From Neonectria sp. B-13 (Eukaryota; Ascomycota; Sordariomycetes; Hypocreales; Nectriaceae), in the NCBI GenBank assembly GCA_002682825.1, contig NOKP01000017.1:434001-498000 (forward strand): a DNA stretch of 64,000 nt, read 5' to 3'. Both the position numbers and the translations under genes were made by a program. This document shows positions 1-9,527 of this stretch, piece after piece (the first letter of the stretch is position 1; each line of letters begins with the position of its first letter). Under the pieces are notes generated by a model. That model was given only the letters and a program-made list of their open reading frames with translations, made no database searches and was not told the DNA's origin.

Positions 1-1
1 T

Positions 2-283
2 GGAAGTACTGTGGCACAGGTTTACATCATGGCTAAGGATATCCCAGTGCCTCGCCCCGACAAAGGCTTGATTGGATTTGAGAAGGTTCAACTTCAGCCA
101 GGCGAGAGCCGAAAGGTGACTGTGCACATTGGCAAGTATGCGACATCGTACTGGGACGAGGCGAGAAATGCCTGGGCTGAAGAAGCGGGGAGGTACGACG
201 TGCTGGTTGGATTTTCTAGCCGGGACATTCACCTCCATGGATCGTTTGTGGTTCAAAGTACGCGAGCTTGGAAAGGGTTGTGA
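2..283 (+). CDS. GH3 beta-glucosidase, C-terminal fragment (fibronectin III-like domain)
   Basis: The frame is open from the window edge to a stop at 283, so only the last 93 residues are visible and the start lies outside. The fragment opens GSTVAQVYI and continues with LIGFEKVQLQPGESRKV, a YWDEARNAW block and a final YDVLVGFSSRDIHLHGSF. These are the hallmarks of the fibronectin type III-like domain that closes many fungal GH3 beta-glucosidases, after the TIM-barrel and alpha/beta-sandwich catalytic domains. Such enzymes release glucose from beta-glucosides, and this domain stabilises or positions the catalytic core. Catalytic residues are not in the window, so the specificity cannot be judged; xylosidase or other GH3 activities remain possible. 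Confidence 0.85.
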   Translation, partial: GSTVAQVYIMAKDIPVPRPDKGLIGFEKVQLQPGESRKVTVHIGKYATSYWDEARNAWAEEAGRYDVLVGFSSRDIHLHGSFVVQSTRAWKGL

Positions 284-754
284 TGGGGCATTCCTGCCAC
301 GTAAGGTTGCAAGTCGCAGGAGGATGGAGGAAGAGACTTGATTGAAATGGACTAGTAAATAAAGTGAGGGTCGTCTGCACAAACATGATTGATTCCCTTG
401 GAAAAGATTGACGTGTGTAGGCCTGTTGAAACTTCGTCTCCTACCTTGGTGGTACTTGTAACAGCCCCAAGGATAAAACAGTTAAAAGGACTGAGAGTCA
501 GCCCCGCGTTCGCACACCGTCCACATTCCCGCCTTAGATACTAGGCATCTAGCGACAACGGCAATCCCCTTCGGGACTCACCGTTAATCCCTTTTCCTAG
601 CTTAGTTAGTTACACAATACACACGCAGTCACACCATTAGTAGTGTACGTCATGCGTGTTGTGTACATCCGATGCCTGTTGCTTCCGGTGGAAGCCTAAC
701 ACTCAGTTACTCGTGAGACACATAAAGGCAAGCTCGCTATGATCAAGATTCAAG
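284..754. other. Intergenic, 3' end of GH3 gene to ADC-like gene
   Basis: No open frame with recognisable content. It holds the 3' untranslated part of the upstream gene and the promoter of the acetoacetate-decarboxylase-like gene. No clear TATA box or repeat was seen. Confidence 0.5.
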
Positions 755-1696
755 ATGACTACTTCTCGCTTCGGATCGTCAACATTGTTATTCCCTTCTC
801 CCGCCTTCAACTTTGCTGCTAAAAATCGCAATCAAACAACATCAACAATGACCGGAAACTTCTTTCGAATGCCCCTTGGCTACGGCCCATTTCCAGGTCC
901 GAGACAGACAGCATCAGGTGGTCCGATCTCGGGTTGGAATCAGGTTAGGGCAAAAACGTGCACTGTTGTCTTCAGAGCCGACCTCGAGCAGCTTGAAAGC
1001 TTCTTACCTCACAAATGCTTTCGTATTGAACACACACAAGACAACGACACACTAGGCGAAGCATCCATCTCCTTTACATCTTTGGAGCGGCTCCCTTGGC
1101 TGGCTGGGAGGGGTTACAATCACTGCGGTCTTTACATCCACAACGTCATATGTGAAGGCAAAGAGGAAACGGTTCGTGGCAAGTACCTCAGTGTCCTGTT
1201 CGAGGACATTGCCGATGCAATCACGAGTGGTAGAGAAGAGTTGGGCTACCCCAAACTATTTGCATCCTTGAATGAGGATAAGAGCGAGCAGATGGGAAAT
1301 TGGAACCTTGAGATTGGATGGGGAGGGACTCGGTTTGGGGAGGTGAAGCTGAGCGGGCTGAAGTCAGAAGTATCAACAAGGAATCCGGAAGGATTTGAGG
1401 CTCGAGATTTGTTGTGCTTCAAGTATATCCCCCGGACTGGGTCGGCAGGCATTGCAGATGTCGAGTATCCGACATTGTCACCCATTCCAACGTCTTCAGC
1501 TATTATACTTGAGGAGAGGCTCATAGCTTCTGATGCGAGCATCAGTTTCCAGGCTCTTCCCTTTGAAGATTTGCCGACCTTGCACCATGTCGCAGCGAAA
1601 CTCGCAGGCATTGAAATTCGAAAGATTGTGGGCGCGAGAGTCGATATTGTCAAGGGGGCTCCAGATTTCAAGAACCAAAGGGCTATTTTGATATAG
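755..1696 (+). CDS. Acetoacetate decarboxylase-like protein
   Basis: Single-exon protein of 313 residues. The segment GREELGYPKLFA carries the E-x-x-G-x-P-K signature of acetoacetate decarboxylases, in which the lysine forms a Schiff base with a beta-keto acid. The fold continues through RFGEVKLSGLKSE to a C-terminal GARVDIVKG strand, as in fungal ADC-like proteins. The first ATG is at 755. A second in-frame ATG at 848 (MTGNFFRM) also has a good context and begins just before the conserved region, so it may be the true start. Many ADC-superfamily members in fungi are not decarboxylases but act on other keto acids, so the substrate is open. The next gene downstream, same strand, is a 3-hydroxyacyl-type dehydrogenase that could produce a beta-keto substrate. 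Confidence 0.8.
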   Translation: MTTSRFGSSTLLFPSPAFNFAAKNRNQTTSTMTGNFFRMPLGYGPFPGPRQTASGGPISGWNQVRAKTCTVVFRADLEQLESFLPHKCFRIEHTQDNDTLGEASISFTSLERLPWLAGRGYNHCGLYIHNVICEGKEETVRGKYLSVLFEDIADAITSGREELGYPKLFASLNEDKSEQMGNWNLEIGWGGTRFGEVKLSGLKSEVSTRNPEGFEARDLLCFKYIPRTGSAGIADVEYPTLSPIPTSSAIILEERLIASDASISFQALPFEDLPTLHHVAAKLAGIEIRKIVGARVDIVKGAPDFKNQRAILI

Positions 1697-2015
1697 AGAC
1701 CATACATTATGAAGTTACTGCATTTCAGTGTACTTAATAGATCGAGATCCGAAATACTGTCATTCTCCAAAGGTGAAGGGGCGGTGTCAAGATAGCGTAG
1801 GCAATCCCACCTTCTCCTCTTCAGAGTGGCCCACCTTAGCCATATCTCCGGCGGAACTTGTGGCCCGGAGCTTCAGCACCGATGGATCAACATTAAATAG
1901 CCTTATCCCAGACTCAGTCCAACAAAATTTCCATCTACTCTTCATGCGAGGAAACGCACTACACGAAATAAGCCTTTGATCAAGACAATTCCTAGCTATA
2001 ACAGCAACCACCAAA

Positions 2016-3017
2016 ATGTCGACGTCAACAGCAAGGCGCAACGCAATCGGGAATGTGGGCGTTCTAGGAGCAGGGACCATTGGGGCCAGCTGGGCTGCGC
2101 TATTCGCGGCTCATGGATTGAGGGTCGTGGTATATGATCCCAACAGCGAGGTGGTCACCACAATGCGGAAAACCATCGCTATGGCTGTCCAAGCGCTATC
2201 GAAGATCGAGCCCATCCCACTACATACCAAGTTGGAAGATGTCCAGAAGCGTATCACCTTCACGACCCAGCTTGACCGGGCAGTGAAAGAAATGGATGCA
2301 ATCCAGGAAAACGGCCCAGAGATTCTCAAACTAAAACTCGACCTCTACGCAACCATCGACCCCCTCATGCGGGCAGATACTCTGTTTATGAGCTCGACGT
2401 CCGGGATTCCTCCATCAGAACTGCAGAAAGGATTTCCAACAAATGCAAGGAACTTCGTCGTGGGTCATCCATTCAACCCGCCTCACCTACTGCCCTTGGT
2501 CGAGGTGGTCGGAGGACCCGGGACATCTAATGAATGCATCCAGCGAGCGATGGAGTTTTACTCCTCGTTGGGCAAGAAACCACTACATGTGCGACACGAG
2601 ATCCCTGGTCATATCGCCAACCGACTTCAATCGGCATTGTTTAGGGAAATCATGTATCTTCTACAACACGACCTTGCCACAGTTTCGGAACTGGACACTG
2701 CATTGGAATACGGGCCTGGACTGAGATGGGGCGTCATGGGTGCATCCCTTCTCCTCCATCTGGGAGGTGGTCCAGAAGGCGCTCGAGGATATGGCGATAA
2801 GTACATGCCACATTTGATGTCGTGGTATGCGCCACAGAATCCAGTCGTAAACACTGAACTAGTTGATCGATGGGTCAAGGGGACGCTCGAAGAGGCCGGC
2901 AGTGACTCTCAAGACCTCGCCCGTCGGCGTGACGAGTTGCTTATCAAATTGATCAATGCCAAGGGTAACAGGAAGTACAGGCCGTCTCCCGCCGGGCATA
3001 TAATGCCAAAGGTCTAG
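2016..3017 (+). CDS. 3-hydroxyacyl-CoA dehydrogenase family protein (carnitine / L-gulonate dehydrogenase-like)
   Basis: Single-exon, 333 residues. An N-terminal Rossmann fold with GAGTIG at residues 18-23 binds NAD. The catalytic motif GHPFNPPHLLPLVEVVGG starts near residue 150 and supplies the histidine of the HCDH family. The C-terminal helical domain with PGHIANRLQSALFREI follows. Length (about 320 residues) and the sequence SSTSGIPPSELQ match the short lambda-crystallin / L-carnitine dehydrogenase / L-gulonate 3-dehydrogenase branch, not the long multifunctional fatty-acid enzymes. These oxidise a 3-hydroxy acid to the 3-keto acid with NAD. The ADC-like gene lies 319 bp upstream on the same strand, so the pair may handle a beta-hydroxy to beta-keto acid route (inference). 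The protein has no obvious targeting peptide and is probably cytosolic. Confidence 0.85.
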   Translation: MSTSTARRNAIGNVGVLGAGTIGASWAALFAAHGLRVVVYDPNSEVVTTMRKTIAMAVQALSKIEPIPLHTKLEDVQKRITFTTQLDRAVKEMDAIQENGPEILKLKLDLYATIDPLMRADTLFMSSTSGIPPSELQKGFPTNARNFVVGHPFNPPHLLPLVEVVGGPGTSNECIQRAMEFYSSLGKKPLHVRHEIPGHIANRLQSALFREIMYLLQHDLATVSELDTALEYGPGLRWGVMGASLLLHLGGGPEGARGYGDKYMPHLMSWYAPQNPVVNTELVDRWVKGTLEEAGSDSQDLARRRDELLIKLINAKGNRKYRPSPAGHIMPKV

Positions 3018-3244
3018 ATTGAAGCAGGAAACCCTTGATAGATTATTAGTTGATCTATATTCTGCATTATACATAGAATTCTATCCCTATACTAAATCCC
3101 TAGAACTTGAATAAAAACAATCCTAATCTTACTATTAACTATTATAAACTGAAATAAAGCTTGATTTTTACTTTAGTGCTTAGTTTAAAACTTACTAGTA
3201 TTATTTAGATATAATAGCTCTTAATAGTATATACTTAGAGAAAC

Positions 3245-3675
3245 ATTATTAAAACTACTGTTTGGACTACTGTTTCTGCTTATCTGGGATTCCACTGAAT
3301 TGTGTATTTCCTTTGCTTGAGCTTAACGGGGGGATAGTGTCACATTGCATTGGCTATCACAAGGTTCCCCCACATGACAAGCTTCCTAGGCTCGATGGTT
3401 TTACAAAGGTTGACCAATTTGATCTCTCTCCGCAACCTAGCCACGAACCTTGATGCCCTCAACAACCTAGTCATCCTAGATGACACGTTTCCCTTCCTTT
3501 CTCATCACTCTAGATGACACGATTCCTATCCCTTCCTACGGACCAAATCATGTATTTAAAGACCTTCCTTTCCCGCTAGGATAGATAGAAATCAAGAGCT
3601 TTTATCCCCATCGATCCCGGCCATTAGATGTGATAGATAGATCTTTGGATTTTGAACCTAGTTATTGACTTTTGC
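3245..3675 (+). repeat. Older dispersed repeat (copy A), interrupted by a solo LTR
   Basis: The bases at 3248-3337 plus 3641-3675 align with 32097-32215 once the LTR at 3338-3635 (and one copy of its GATAG target duplication) is removed. Shared landmarks are TTAAAACTACT, CTACTGTTTCT, the CTTTACTT/CTTTGCTT run and ATCTTTGGATTTT. Copy B differs mainly by C-to-T or G-to-A, as expected after RIP. No coding capacity is visible, so the parent element is not identified. Confidence 0.6.
3338..3635 (+). mobile_element. Solo LTR of a Gypsy-type retrotransposon with 5-bp target-site duplication
   Basis: The 298-bp unit begins TGTCACAT and ends ATGTGATA, near-perfect inverted termini; the last C appears mutated to T, since TGTGACA would be the mirror of TGTCACA. 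It is flanked by GATAG at 3333-3337 and 3636-3640. Removing the unit and one GATAG restores continuity with the second copy of the surrounding repeat at 32.1 kb, which fixes both borders. A TATA-like TGTATTTAAAG occurs at 3551-3561, followed by TAGAAATCAAGAGCTTTT at 3586-3603, the usual LTR promoter layout. No internal retrotransposon sequence is adjacent, so this is a recombination remnant. Confidence 0.75.
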
Positions 3676-4977
3676 CCCCTCTAGCTTCCAACTCCCTCTG
3701 CCAAATCACTCTATCCTTCGTGGCTGATGTTAGAGATAACCCTAGGATTCCCTCGGCTTCTAACGCATTACTCCTTCGGTTGCAGGTAGGTTAGTATAGT
3801 ATCATTCATCAACTGTATAACTCATAAGGCACAGTCAGAGTACTATAGCCTCTTAATGAACCTTTTCTCTATAATAGTAGTATTAATATTCCTTTCTAGC
3901 TTTAGAGCTAGCCCCTCTAGAAAGACTTATTCTATTACAATCTACTAGACTATTACTATATTAGGCTAAATTCTATCTTATAATAAGAAAATTTGACCGC
4001 CCAGTCAATCCTCACCTTCATGGACAATCGACCCTCGGTACACAAGAGGCTCACCAGCGGAATTGTCTTCAGGGATGCTATCCCCAAATCGCCGTCGGGA
4101 AAGCTTTTGCCCCGGATACTCGAAGAGCCGCACAAGGATCGACCATCACACCTATAGGCCCATGCAGGGTATGAAGGATTACTTGAATAGGCTCCGTTTG
4201 ACATTAGACAGGCATCGCATTCAATATCAAGGTTATGAACCAAAACTCCGCTTTTATCGCATGATCATCGTCTCTATTCATAATCACAACGCCTTTTGTG
4301 TTCCTTGAAAAACATGTAATGAACACAAGGTATCAAACTGACCGTGCCCCCTCGCTTTTATCCCGCGTCCCGGATTCCAAGGACTCAATCTTCTCGCTTT
4401 TCGAAGAAAATAGCCATCACTAACCAGGAAGAATCCAGCAGCCCAGTAGCTGACCCATTGCAGGCGTTGGCATGGAGGTAAAGACATTCGGTTGAGAGAA
4501 AGTCGAATGTTTTGCCTGAGACCTCGCTATTGATGCATGAACACAGAGCTTCGAGAAATTCTCTATGCGAACTGCGGATGGGAGACGGTTGTATTACCTG
4601 ATACAAGAATGTTGACGATCTATAGCCACCAGCGTGCAGTGACCTGGACTGGAGTGGCAAACGCAGGCAAGCATCAATTTTGGTTAATTTCTCCCGTCTC
4701 GTGCAGGCAAAGGTGGTACCGGGGTGTCTCTCCGAACGGAGAGGGGATCAAGGATGAGGTTCGTTACTGTGTTTCCGCAGGGCATTGTTCACAATGTGTT
4801 GCTGCAAAAGTTCTACAACGCCGTCTGAAAGCTACGCCTTAGAACCAAGCTATCCCAAAGCCTTGTAATGGTTATCGACAGGCAACGACGACGGGGCGTA
4901 ATGTTCTCATGGATGCACGGAGGGGCTTGCAATCACAGTGACGCTTTAAGCAGGTAGATAGAGGTCAGCCGACCAGG
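3676..4977. other. Gene-poor interval
   Basis: AT-rich at 3790-3990, then balanced composition. Short open frames exist on both strands (for example 4537-4842 plus, 4385-4660 minus), but none resembles a known protein and they overlap each other. I see no supportable gene. Confidence 0.4.
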
Positions 4978-5245
4978 TGTCGCATTACATGATCAACTTC
5001 GCTATTTTCGTCATAAATCGTGACTTTCAGGATCCTGATCTTCAGGGTCCCTTTGATCCGGGTCAAGTCTGACCGGATCCTCCAGATCCGTACGGTTTGC
5101 ATGAGTGATCGTCATCATGACCGTCTCAGGCTCCAATTGCCCCTTGATCCGATGACCGCTTTCCTTTCCATCAAATTGATGTATTGAGGGCCTTTCTTGG
5201 TCACCCCAATTAGCTAGAAATCAAGAGCTTTCCCCCCCACATCCG
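4978..5245 (+). mobile_element. Related, 3'-truncated LTR remnant
   Basis: The stretch opens TGTCGCATTACAT (compare TGTCACATTGCAT at 3338). It contains ATGTATTGAGGGCCTTTCTT, similar to the TATA region of the first LTR, and then TAGAAATCAAGAGCTTT at 5215-5231, identical in 17 bases to the first LTR, followed by a C-rich run. The middle is diverged and no terminal ACA or target duplication was found. It is best read as an older or different-subfamily LTR. Confidence 0.45.
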
Positions 5246-5371
5246 CATCCTTGTACTATGCAATACGAGGTGAGGTCGAGGAGAGGTGACAGCCGGTTGT
5301 GACGAGCCATTTCTGTCTGGCGTCTATAGCGAATCTGGATCGAGTGGGCCAGTGCCTGTCGCCACGTTTTA

Positions 5372-6196
5372 CTAGGCATTCTCCATCCGCCCAGTGTAAT
5401 GGCCGAACGAGGCTGACGGGCAGGGATCGAGTGTTATACAGACGCCCCATGTTGATTGTGTGGGTGATCGAGGCTCTTGTGAGGTGCCGAGAGAGCCCTT
5501 CCACCCATGCAGGTGTGCCTTGATCCTCAGTAGAGCTTCGGCTGCCACGCCGCGGTCCCAGAAAAGAGGCCCATCTTTCTGAGCGGCAGCTGCGTGGATG
5601 GCGCCTTCAGATTGGTAAAGAGAAGCAAGGGCAACATTGTGAGGCTTGGCCATCTTGGTGATGCTGCCTAGGTAAGAGACGTCCTTCTGGAAGGGATTCT
5701 CCTCCGACACCGTCGCGGGTGCGCCGAGCTTTTCTTGACTGGGGAACGAGAGGGACCTAACCTCGCCCGGTCGGGCACTATCGAGGGACCCGATTGCCTT
5801 TGATCGCGTCTGGGAGTTTTCATCTGCCCCGTTTTGCCCTGGGTTACTGCTTCTTGGACGCGGAGAGTCGGAGTCTTGAGCCATTGACGACGTTGTTCCG
5901 AGGGCATCTCGTACGTGTGTTTTGTCGGTGGAGTGATTCGGGGTACCGGACTGGAAAAGAGCAAGATTCATCAGCAATTGACCGTGGACAAGAAAGAGGT
6001 TCATCGAGAGGGGTGTGGGACATCGAGAGTGGAAAGCTGGGTGGTGGGAGAAGTAGGAGGTTGTGGAGAGTCCTATGACAAGTGTATGGGCGCAACGCGA
6101 AGGACGAGCGACGACCATGACCTCATCCCGAGTCACACCACTAAACGTAGGGTATAACAGGTCTTCACTAATAATTTGCAGAAGACGGTTATTCAT
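5372..6196 (-). CDS. Hypothetical open frame of unknown function
   Basis: A minus-strand open frame runs from an ATG at 6196 to a stop at 5372; a more plausible start is the ATG at 5884 (MAQDSDSPRPRSS). The part from 5884 to about 5570 has a protein-like composition: a Ser/Pro/Asp-rich N-terminus, then KMAKPHNVALASLYQSEG. The rest does not. Several frames on the opposite strand overlap it, and no domain, signal peptide or membrane segment was recognised. It may be a decayed gene or chance. Confidence 0.22.
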   Translation of the reverse strand: MNNRLLQIISEDLLYPTFSGVTRDEVMVVARPSRCAHTLVIGLSTTSYFSHHPAFHSRCPTPLSMNLFLVHGQLLMNLALFQSGTPNHSTDKTHVRDALGTTSSMAQDSDSPRPRSSNPGQNGADENSQTRSKAIGSLDSARPGEVRSLSFPSQEKLGAPATVSEENPFQKDVSYLGSITKMAKPHNVALASLYQSEGAIHAAAAQKDGPLFWDRGVAAEALLRIKAHLHGWKGSLGTSQEPRSPTQSTWGVCITLDPCPSASFGHYTGRMENA

Positions 6197-7161
6197 AGCG
6201 GCAATAGGATTGGGGAAATCTAGGCTCAAAGAGGGTTGAATATTCAGGGTGTTTTCGCTTAAACCGACTGGTTTGGGGATTGAGGTTTGCAGGCTTTTGA
6301 CAGAGAGAGTTCTAAATAAATTGATCCAAAGAATCTCAACCAGAGGAGTAATTGGATATGATTTTAGGGCTGTTCCGGTGACCTTAGCCTGGTGTGGGCT
6401 CGCTGTGTCATATCCTGCTCAAAGTGACTCCGTACCTAGTGGCGAGGGACGATGATGCACAATCTTTTACTCAATGAAAATAGTGCATGTGTGAAATTTA
6501 TGCGCAATGATGTTCATTCCGAAGATACCCACCGGAGACATGATATCATTCAACCTGTCCGAAAGCTTACCGGGGAGAATGAAACGATGCGTGCGTCCAA
6601 CAGCGCACCTGATACCACCTCCCAGTCTTGGAACCTCGTTCTGACCAGCGGCTAGGCTAGGAGCTAGGCAGATTCTAGGTAAGTGTGTCATAGTGTGGCA
6701 GGGTTGAGTTTTCGTCTAAAAACGCCACGAATCTCGTCTGTCAGACTATTTTAGTTTGTGGTTCCGAGCCAACCCACCCCACATCTCCACCTCCTGCTTA
6801 TCAACCAACCCCTCTTATTCTCACTCCTCAAGGCATGAGGGCGCCAGGGGCGCAACAGACTTGTGTACGAAGTATTCGTATACCGGCAATGTCATCACTG
6901 TGCCGGCTCTAAGCCGAGGCTAAACAGGACCTAAGAAGAGCCGGGTTTAACCTGCCATTGCCGTGACTGACATCCTGTTCAGTTATTGACCCGGAGGGTC
7001 TAGAGGCCACTTATACCCACCACGACTAATGCAACAAGTCTAAATAACATCTTTGCAATCCAGCTTTTTTCATCCAAGTCCATCACCTCCATTGCTACAT
7101 TCTGAACATATTCTTACTCCTGTTCTAAGATAGTAAGAAGCAGCTTATTGTTGAGCCCGCT
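6197..7161. other. Intergenic upstream of YCII-like gene
   Basis: No convincing gene. Short frames at 6249-6455 and 6452-6655 have no recognisable content. The last 150 bp are presumably the promoter and leader of the gene that starts at 7162. Confidence 0.4.
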
Positions 7162-7745
7162 ATGACCACCAACCTTCCCCCCCAGACCTTGCCAACAGGA
7201 GGACGGAAAGAGTTTCTCTGCATCATACCCGATAAATCTGATGTCTTGGAAATTCGGCATAAAGTGAAGGCGTGAGTTTTAGCTCTCTTGTTTGTTCCCC
7301 ATGATGTATACCTAGCAATTGATCATCTTGCAGCGCGCACTACGAGGGAATCAAGCCGCTTGTCTCTTCTGGCAAGCTCGTTGCTGGCGGTATGCATTGG
7401 GACAGATCTCTCCTCTTCCGTATCAGGAAACCAGTTAGCCATATTATGTGTCACGATGAGCTGACACTGCACTTGTTGCAGGACCCATGTTTGATAAGCA
7501 CCCCGAGGAAGGGAAGCCCGCGCCCTTCAAGGGCAGCATGGTGGTATACACGGGCGAAAGTGACGAAGAAATCCGCAAGATGATCGAGAATGATATCTAC
7601 GCACGCAGTGGCGTCTGGGATCTTGAAAAGGTCCAAATAATTCCGGTAAGGGATATCGCTTATGCTCGGGAGGAGAAACATTAAAGCTAATCCCACTTTT
7701 CTTTTTTAGTTCATGTCGAGTGTGCGGGAACCTCTTTCGTCGTGA
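7162..7745 (+). CDS. YCII-related domain protein (4 exons)
   Basis: Exons 7162-7271, 7334-7389, 7482-7645 and 7710-7745 join to a 121-residue protein. All introns are GT-AG and the phases agree. The product is a ferredoxin-like alpha/beta barrel of the YCII type: FLCIIPDKSDVLEIRHKVKA, then HYEGIKPLVSSGKLVAGGPMF, then FKGSMVVYTGESDEEIRKMI, NDIYARSGVWD and a C-terminal FMSSVREPL. In bacteria YCII domains carry a His-Asp pair and act as small hydrolase or dehydrochlorinase-like proteins; most fungal members are uncharacterised. Here the HYEGI segment supplies the conserved histidine region. It is probably a cytosolic stand-alone protein. Confidence 0.8.
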
Positions 7746-8111
7746 ATAGCACAAGGCACATAGACCAACCTTGAAGACAGTAGTACAGTCAAGTATCTTG
7801 GTTAGCTGAGAACTCTTGTTAAGCTTAGAATGTCAAGAAAAGTTGCGTAAACCATAGTTTGATGATCTTTGTGCAATGTTATCCTGTAGCCATTCAATGT
7901 TCTTCGGTTCCACCACCATTAGTAAGGCTTATTATGGCGCCATAGTACGTCGGGTTATATCATCCGTCCTTAGATCTTTATTTCAGAACTATTCTCCATG
8001 GGCGGATAGTCTCGGTATTCCTTCGGCAAGAGCTGTGGTCTTCGGCGGCATTTCTTTCCGTGATGGCTGGCGCGCGTGACTCACCATAGAAATAACTAAC
8101 CAGAACCCTAC

Positions 8112-8119
8112 TATAAAAG
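8112..8119 (+). promoter_or_regulatory. TATA box of the PhzF-like gene
   Basis: TATAAAAG lies 63-70 bp upstream of the ATG at 8182, followed by an A/C-rich leader ending in CACCCATAATG, a typical fungal arrangement. Confidence 0.5.
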
Positions 8120-8181
8120 CTGACACCAGACAGATCCCCTCCAATTTTTCTGATCCAAGTCTTTTTCAACCATCACCCATA

Positions 8182-9135
8182 ATGGCCACTTATCTTGAAT
8201 TCATCACCCTCGACGTCTTCACCACAACGCCATTCAAGGGTAACCCCCTTGGTGTTGTCCACTTGCCTCCGGGGCACCCGCTCTCCCAGGCGCAGAAGCA
8301 GACTATCGCCCGGGAGTTCAACCTCTCCGAGACAGTCTTCATCCACGATGTCGACTCTAGTAACGACCCGGACCCGTCCAGCCGGCGTATCGACATCTTC
8401 ATGACGACCAGGGAGCTCCCCTTTGCCGGCCATCCCATCGTTGGAACGGCCGCCTACCTCCAAGCGCAGGGTGTCAGCAAGCTTGTCATCAAAGCTGGCC
8501 CTATTCCCATCCGCTTCGATCCGGAAGAAGGGTTCGTCAGCGCCGCTATCCCGCACGACACTCACGCCAACTCAAGGGTCCTCGGCGACATTGAACCGAT
8601 CCTCAACGCGGACTGCCTGCACTCCACGCCCGAAATCCGCTCGGCAGAACTCAACGCCCCACTCTTCAGTATCGTCAATGGCGTAACGTTTGCCCTTATC
8701 CGCCTCCTATCCTTAGACCTCTTGTCCCAGGTCTATCCGGGCGCCTTCCCCTGCTCACCACGGGACGTTGTCGACGCAGGATGGAACGAGACGTTCATCG
8801 GGCGCTACTACCACGTCCTCATAGGGACAAGTGTCTCGGGTTCCGGTGTGAGGACGGTTAAGTTGAGGACGAGGATGGTGGAAGACAACATGGAAGATCC
8901 GGCTACAGGGGCGGCGGCGTGTGCGTTGACGAGTTATCTTGCGCTCAATGAGTACAGTGAGACTGAGATTCGGTTTGAAATCACACAGGGCGTTGAGATG
9001 GGCCGGCAGAGCGATATTGTGGTCGAGGTCAGAGTCGATTTTGGAAAGGACGGAGAGAGGAGGGTGAAGGAGGTACAGCTGGGGGGGAAGGCGAGACAGA
9101 TTATGAAGGGCACTATTGCTGTGCCACCTGTTTAG
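8182..9135 (+). CDS. PhzF family isomerase-like protein
   Basis: Single-exon, 317 residues, close to the usual 280-320. The protein shows the PhzF/DapF-type duplicated fold: DVFTTTPFKGNPLGVV near residue 10, NLSETVF near residue 47 with the catalytic glutamate position, ELPFAGHPIVGTA near residue 78, and the second-half signature DPATGAAACALTSYL. PhzF proper isomerises dihydro-3-hydroxyanthranilate in phenazine synthesis. Fungal homologues have no phenazine pathway and their substrates are mostly unknown, so only the fold and likely isomerase chemistry are claimed. The gene is unusually GC-rich for the window. Confidence 0.88.
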   Translation: MATYLEFITLDVFTTTPFKGNPLGVVHLPPGHPLSQAQKQTIAREFNLSETVFIHDVDSSNDPDPSSRRIDIFMTTRELPFAGHPIVGTAAYLQAQGVSKLVIKAGPIPIRFDPEEGFVSAAIPHDTHANSRVLGDIEPILNADCLHSTPEIRSAELNAPLFSIVNGVTFALIRLLSLDLLSQVYPGAFPCSPRDVVDAGWNETFIGRYYHVLIGTSVSGSGVRTVKLRTRMVEDNMEDPATGAAACALTSYLALNEYSETEIRFEITQGVEMGRQSDIVVEVRVDFGKDGERRVKEVQLGGKARQIMKGTIAVPPV

Positions 9136-9527
9136 AGGGCCGGTTACGTACGAGTCTTTGGTCTACGGCTAATGGTTGCTGTGTACACTCATAACATACC
9201 ATGAGTAGAGGAGAAAGTGTTCAGTGTGAACATTACAAGATAGGCGCAAGGTTTATTTGATCTTCCGCAGATTTGTGATAACGGAGAGCGGGACCAGCTG
9301 AGGTCGTTCTTTGATTTAGGTGCAGCAAGCCCTTCCATAAAGTCTAGAAACTCAAGATGAACCTTTTGAACCAGAACTGTAGCTATCCCCTCATTCAAAA
9401 AGGATGTCGCTAACGGGGCGCACCATTGCATTTAGTAGCTGGAGGACGAAAGCAGACAAGATATATTTGTGCTCCCGAATACAATTTAAAGGTGAGACCC
9501 AAACAGCATGTATGAGAAAATGCTCTT
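9136..9527. other. Convergent 3' intergenic region
   Basis: Lies between the stop codons of the PhzF-like gene (plus) and the BBE-like gene (minus). No gene or repeat seen; probably overlapping 3' untranslated regions. Confidence 0.5.

Noticed and set aside
1246..1770. 174-residue minus-strand frame opposite the ADC-like gene
   Set aside because: It is the shadow of the conserved plus-strand gene and has no protein-like motifs.
4385..4660. Minus-strand frame with MPLQSRSLHAGG start as a small gene
   Set aside because: No recognisable domain, overlapped by equally long plus-strand frames, and in a repeat-flanked gene-poor interval.
8173..8565. Minus-strand frames opposite the PhzF-like gene
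   Set aside because: Long antisense frames are expected in GC-rich genes; the plus-strand frame carries the complete PhzF family signature.
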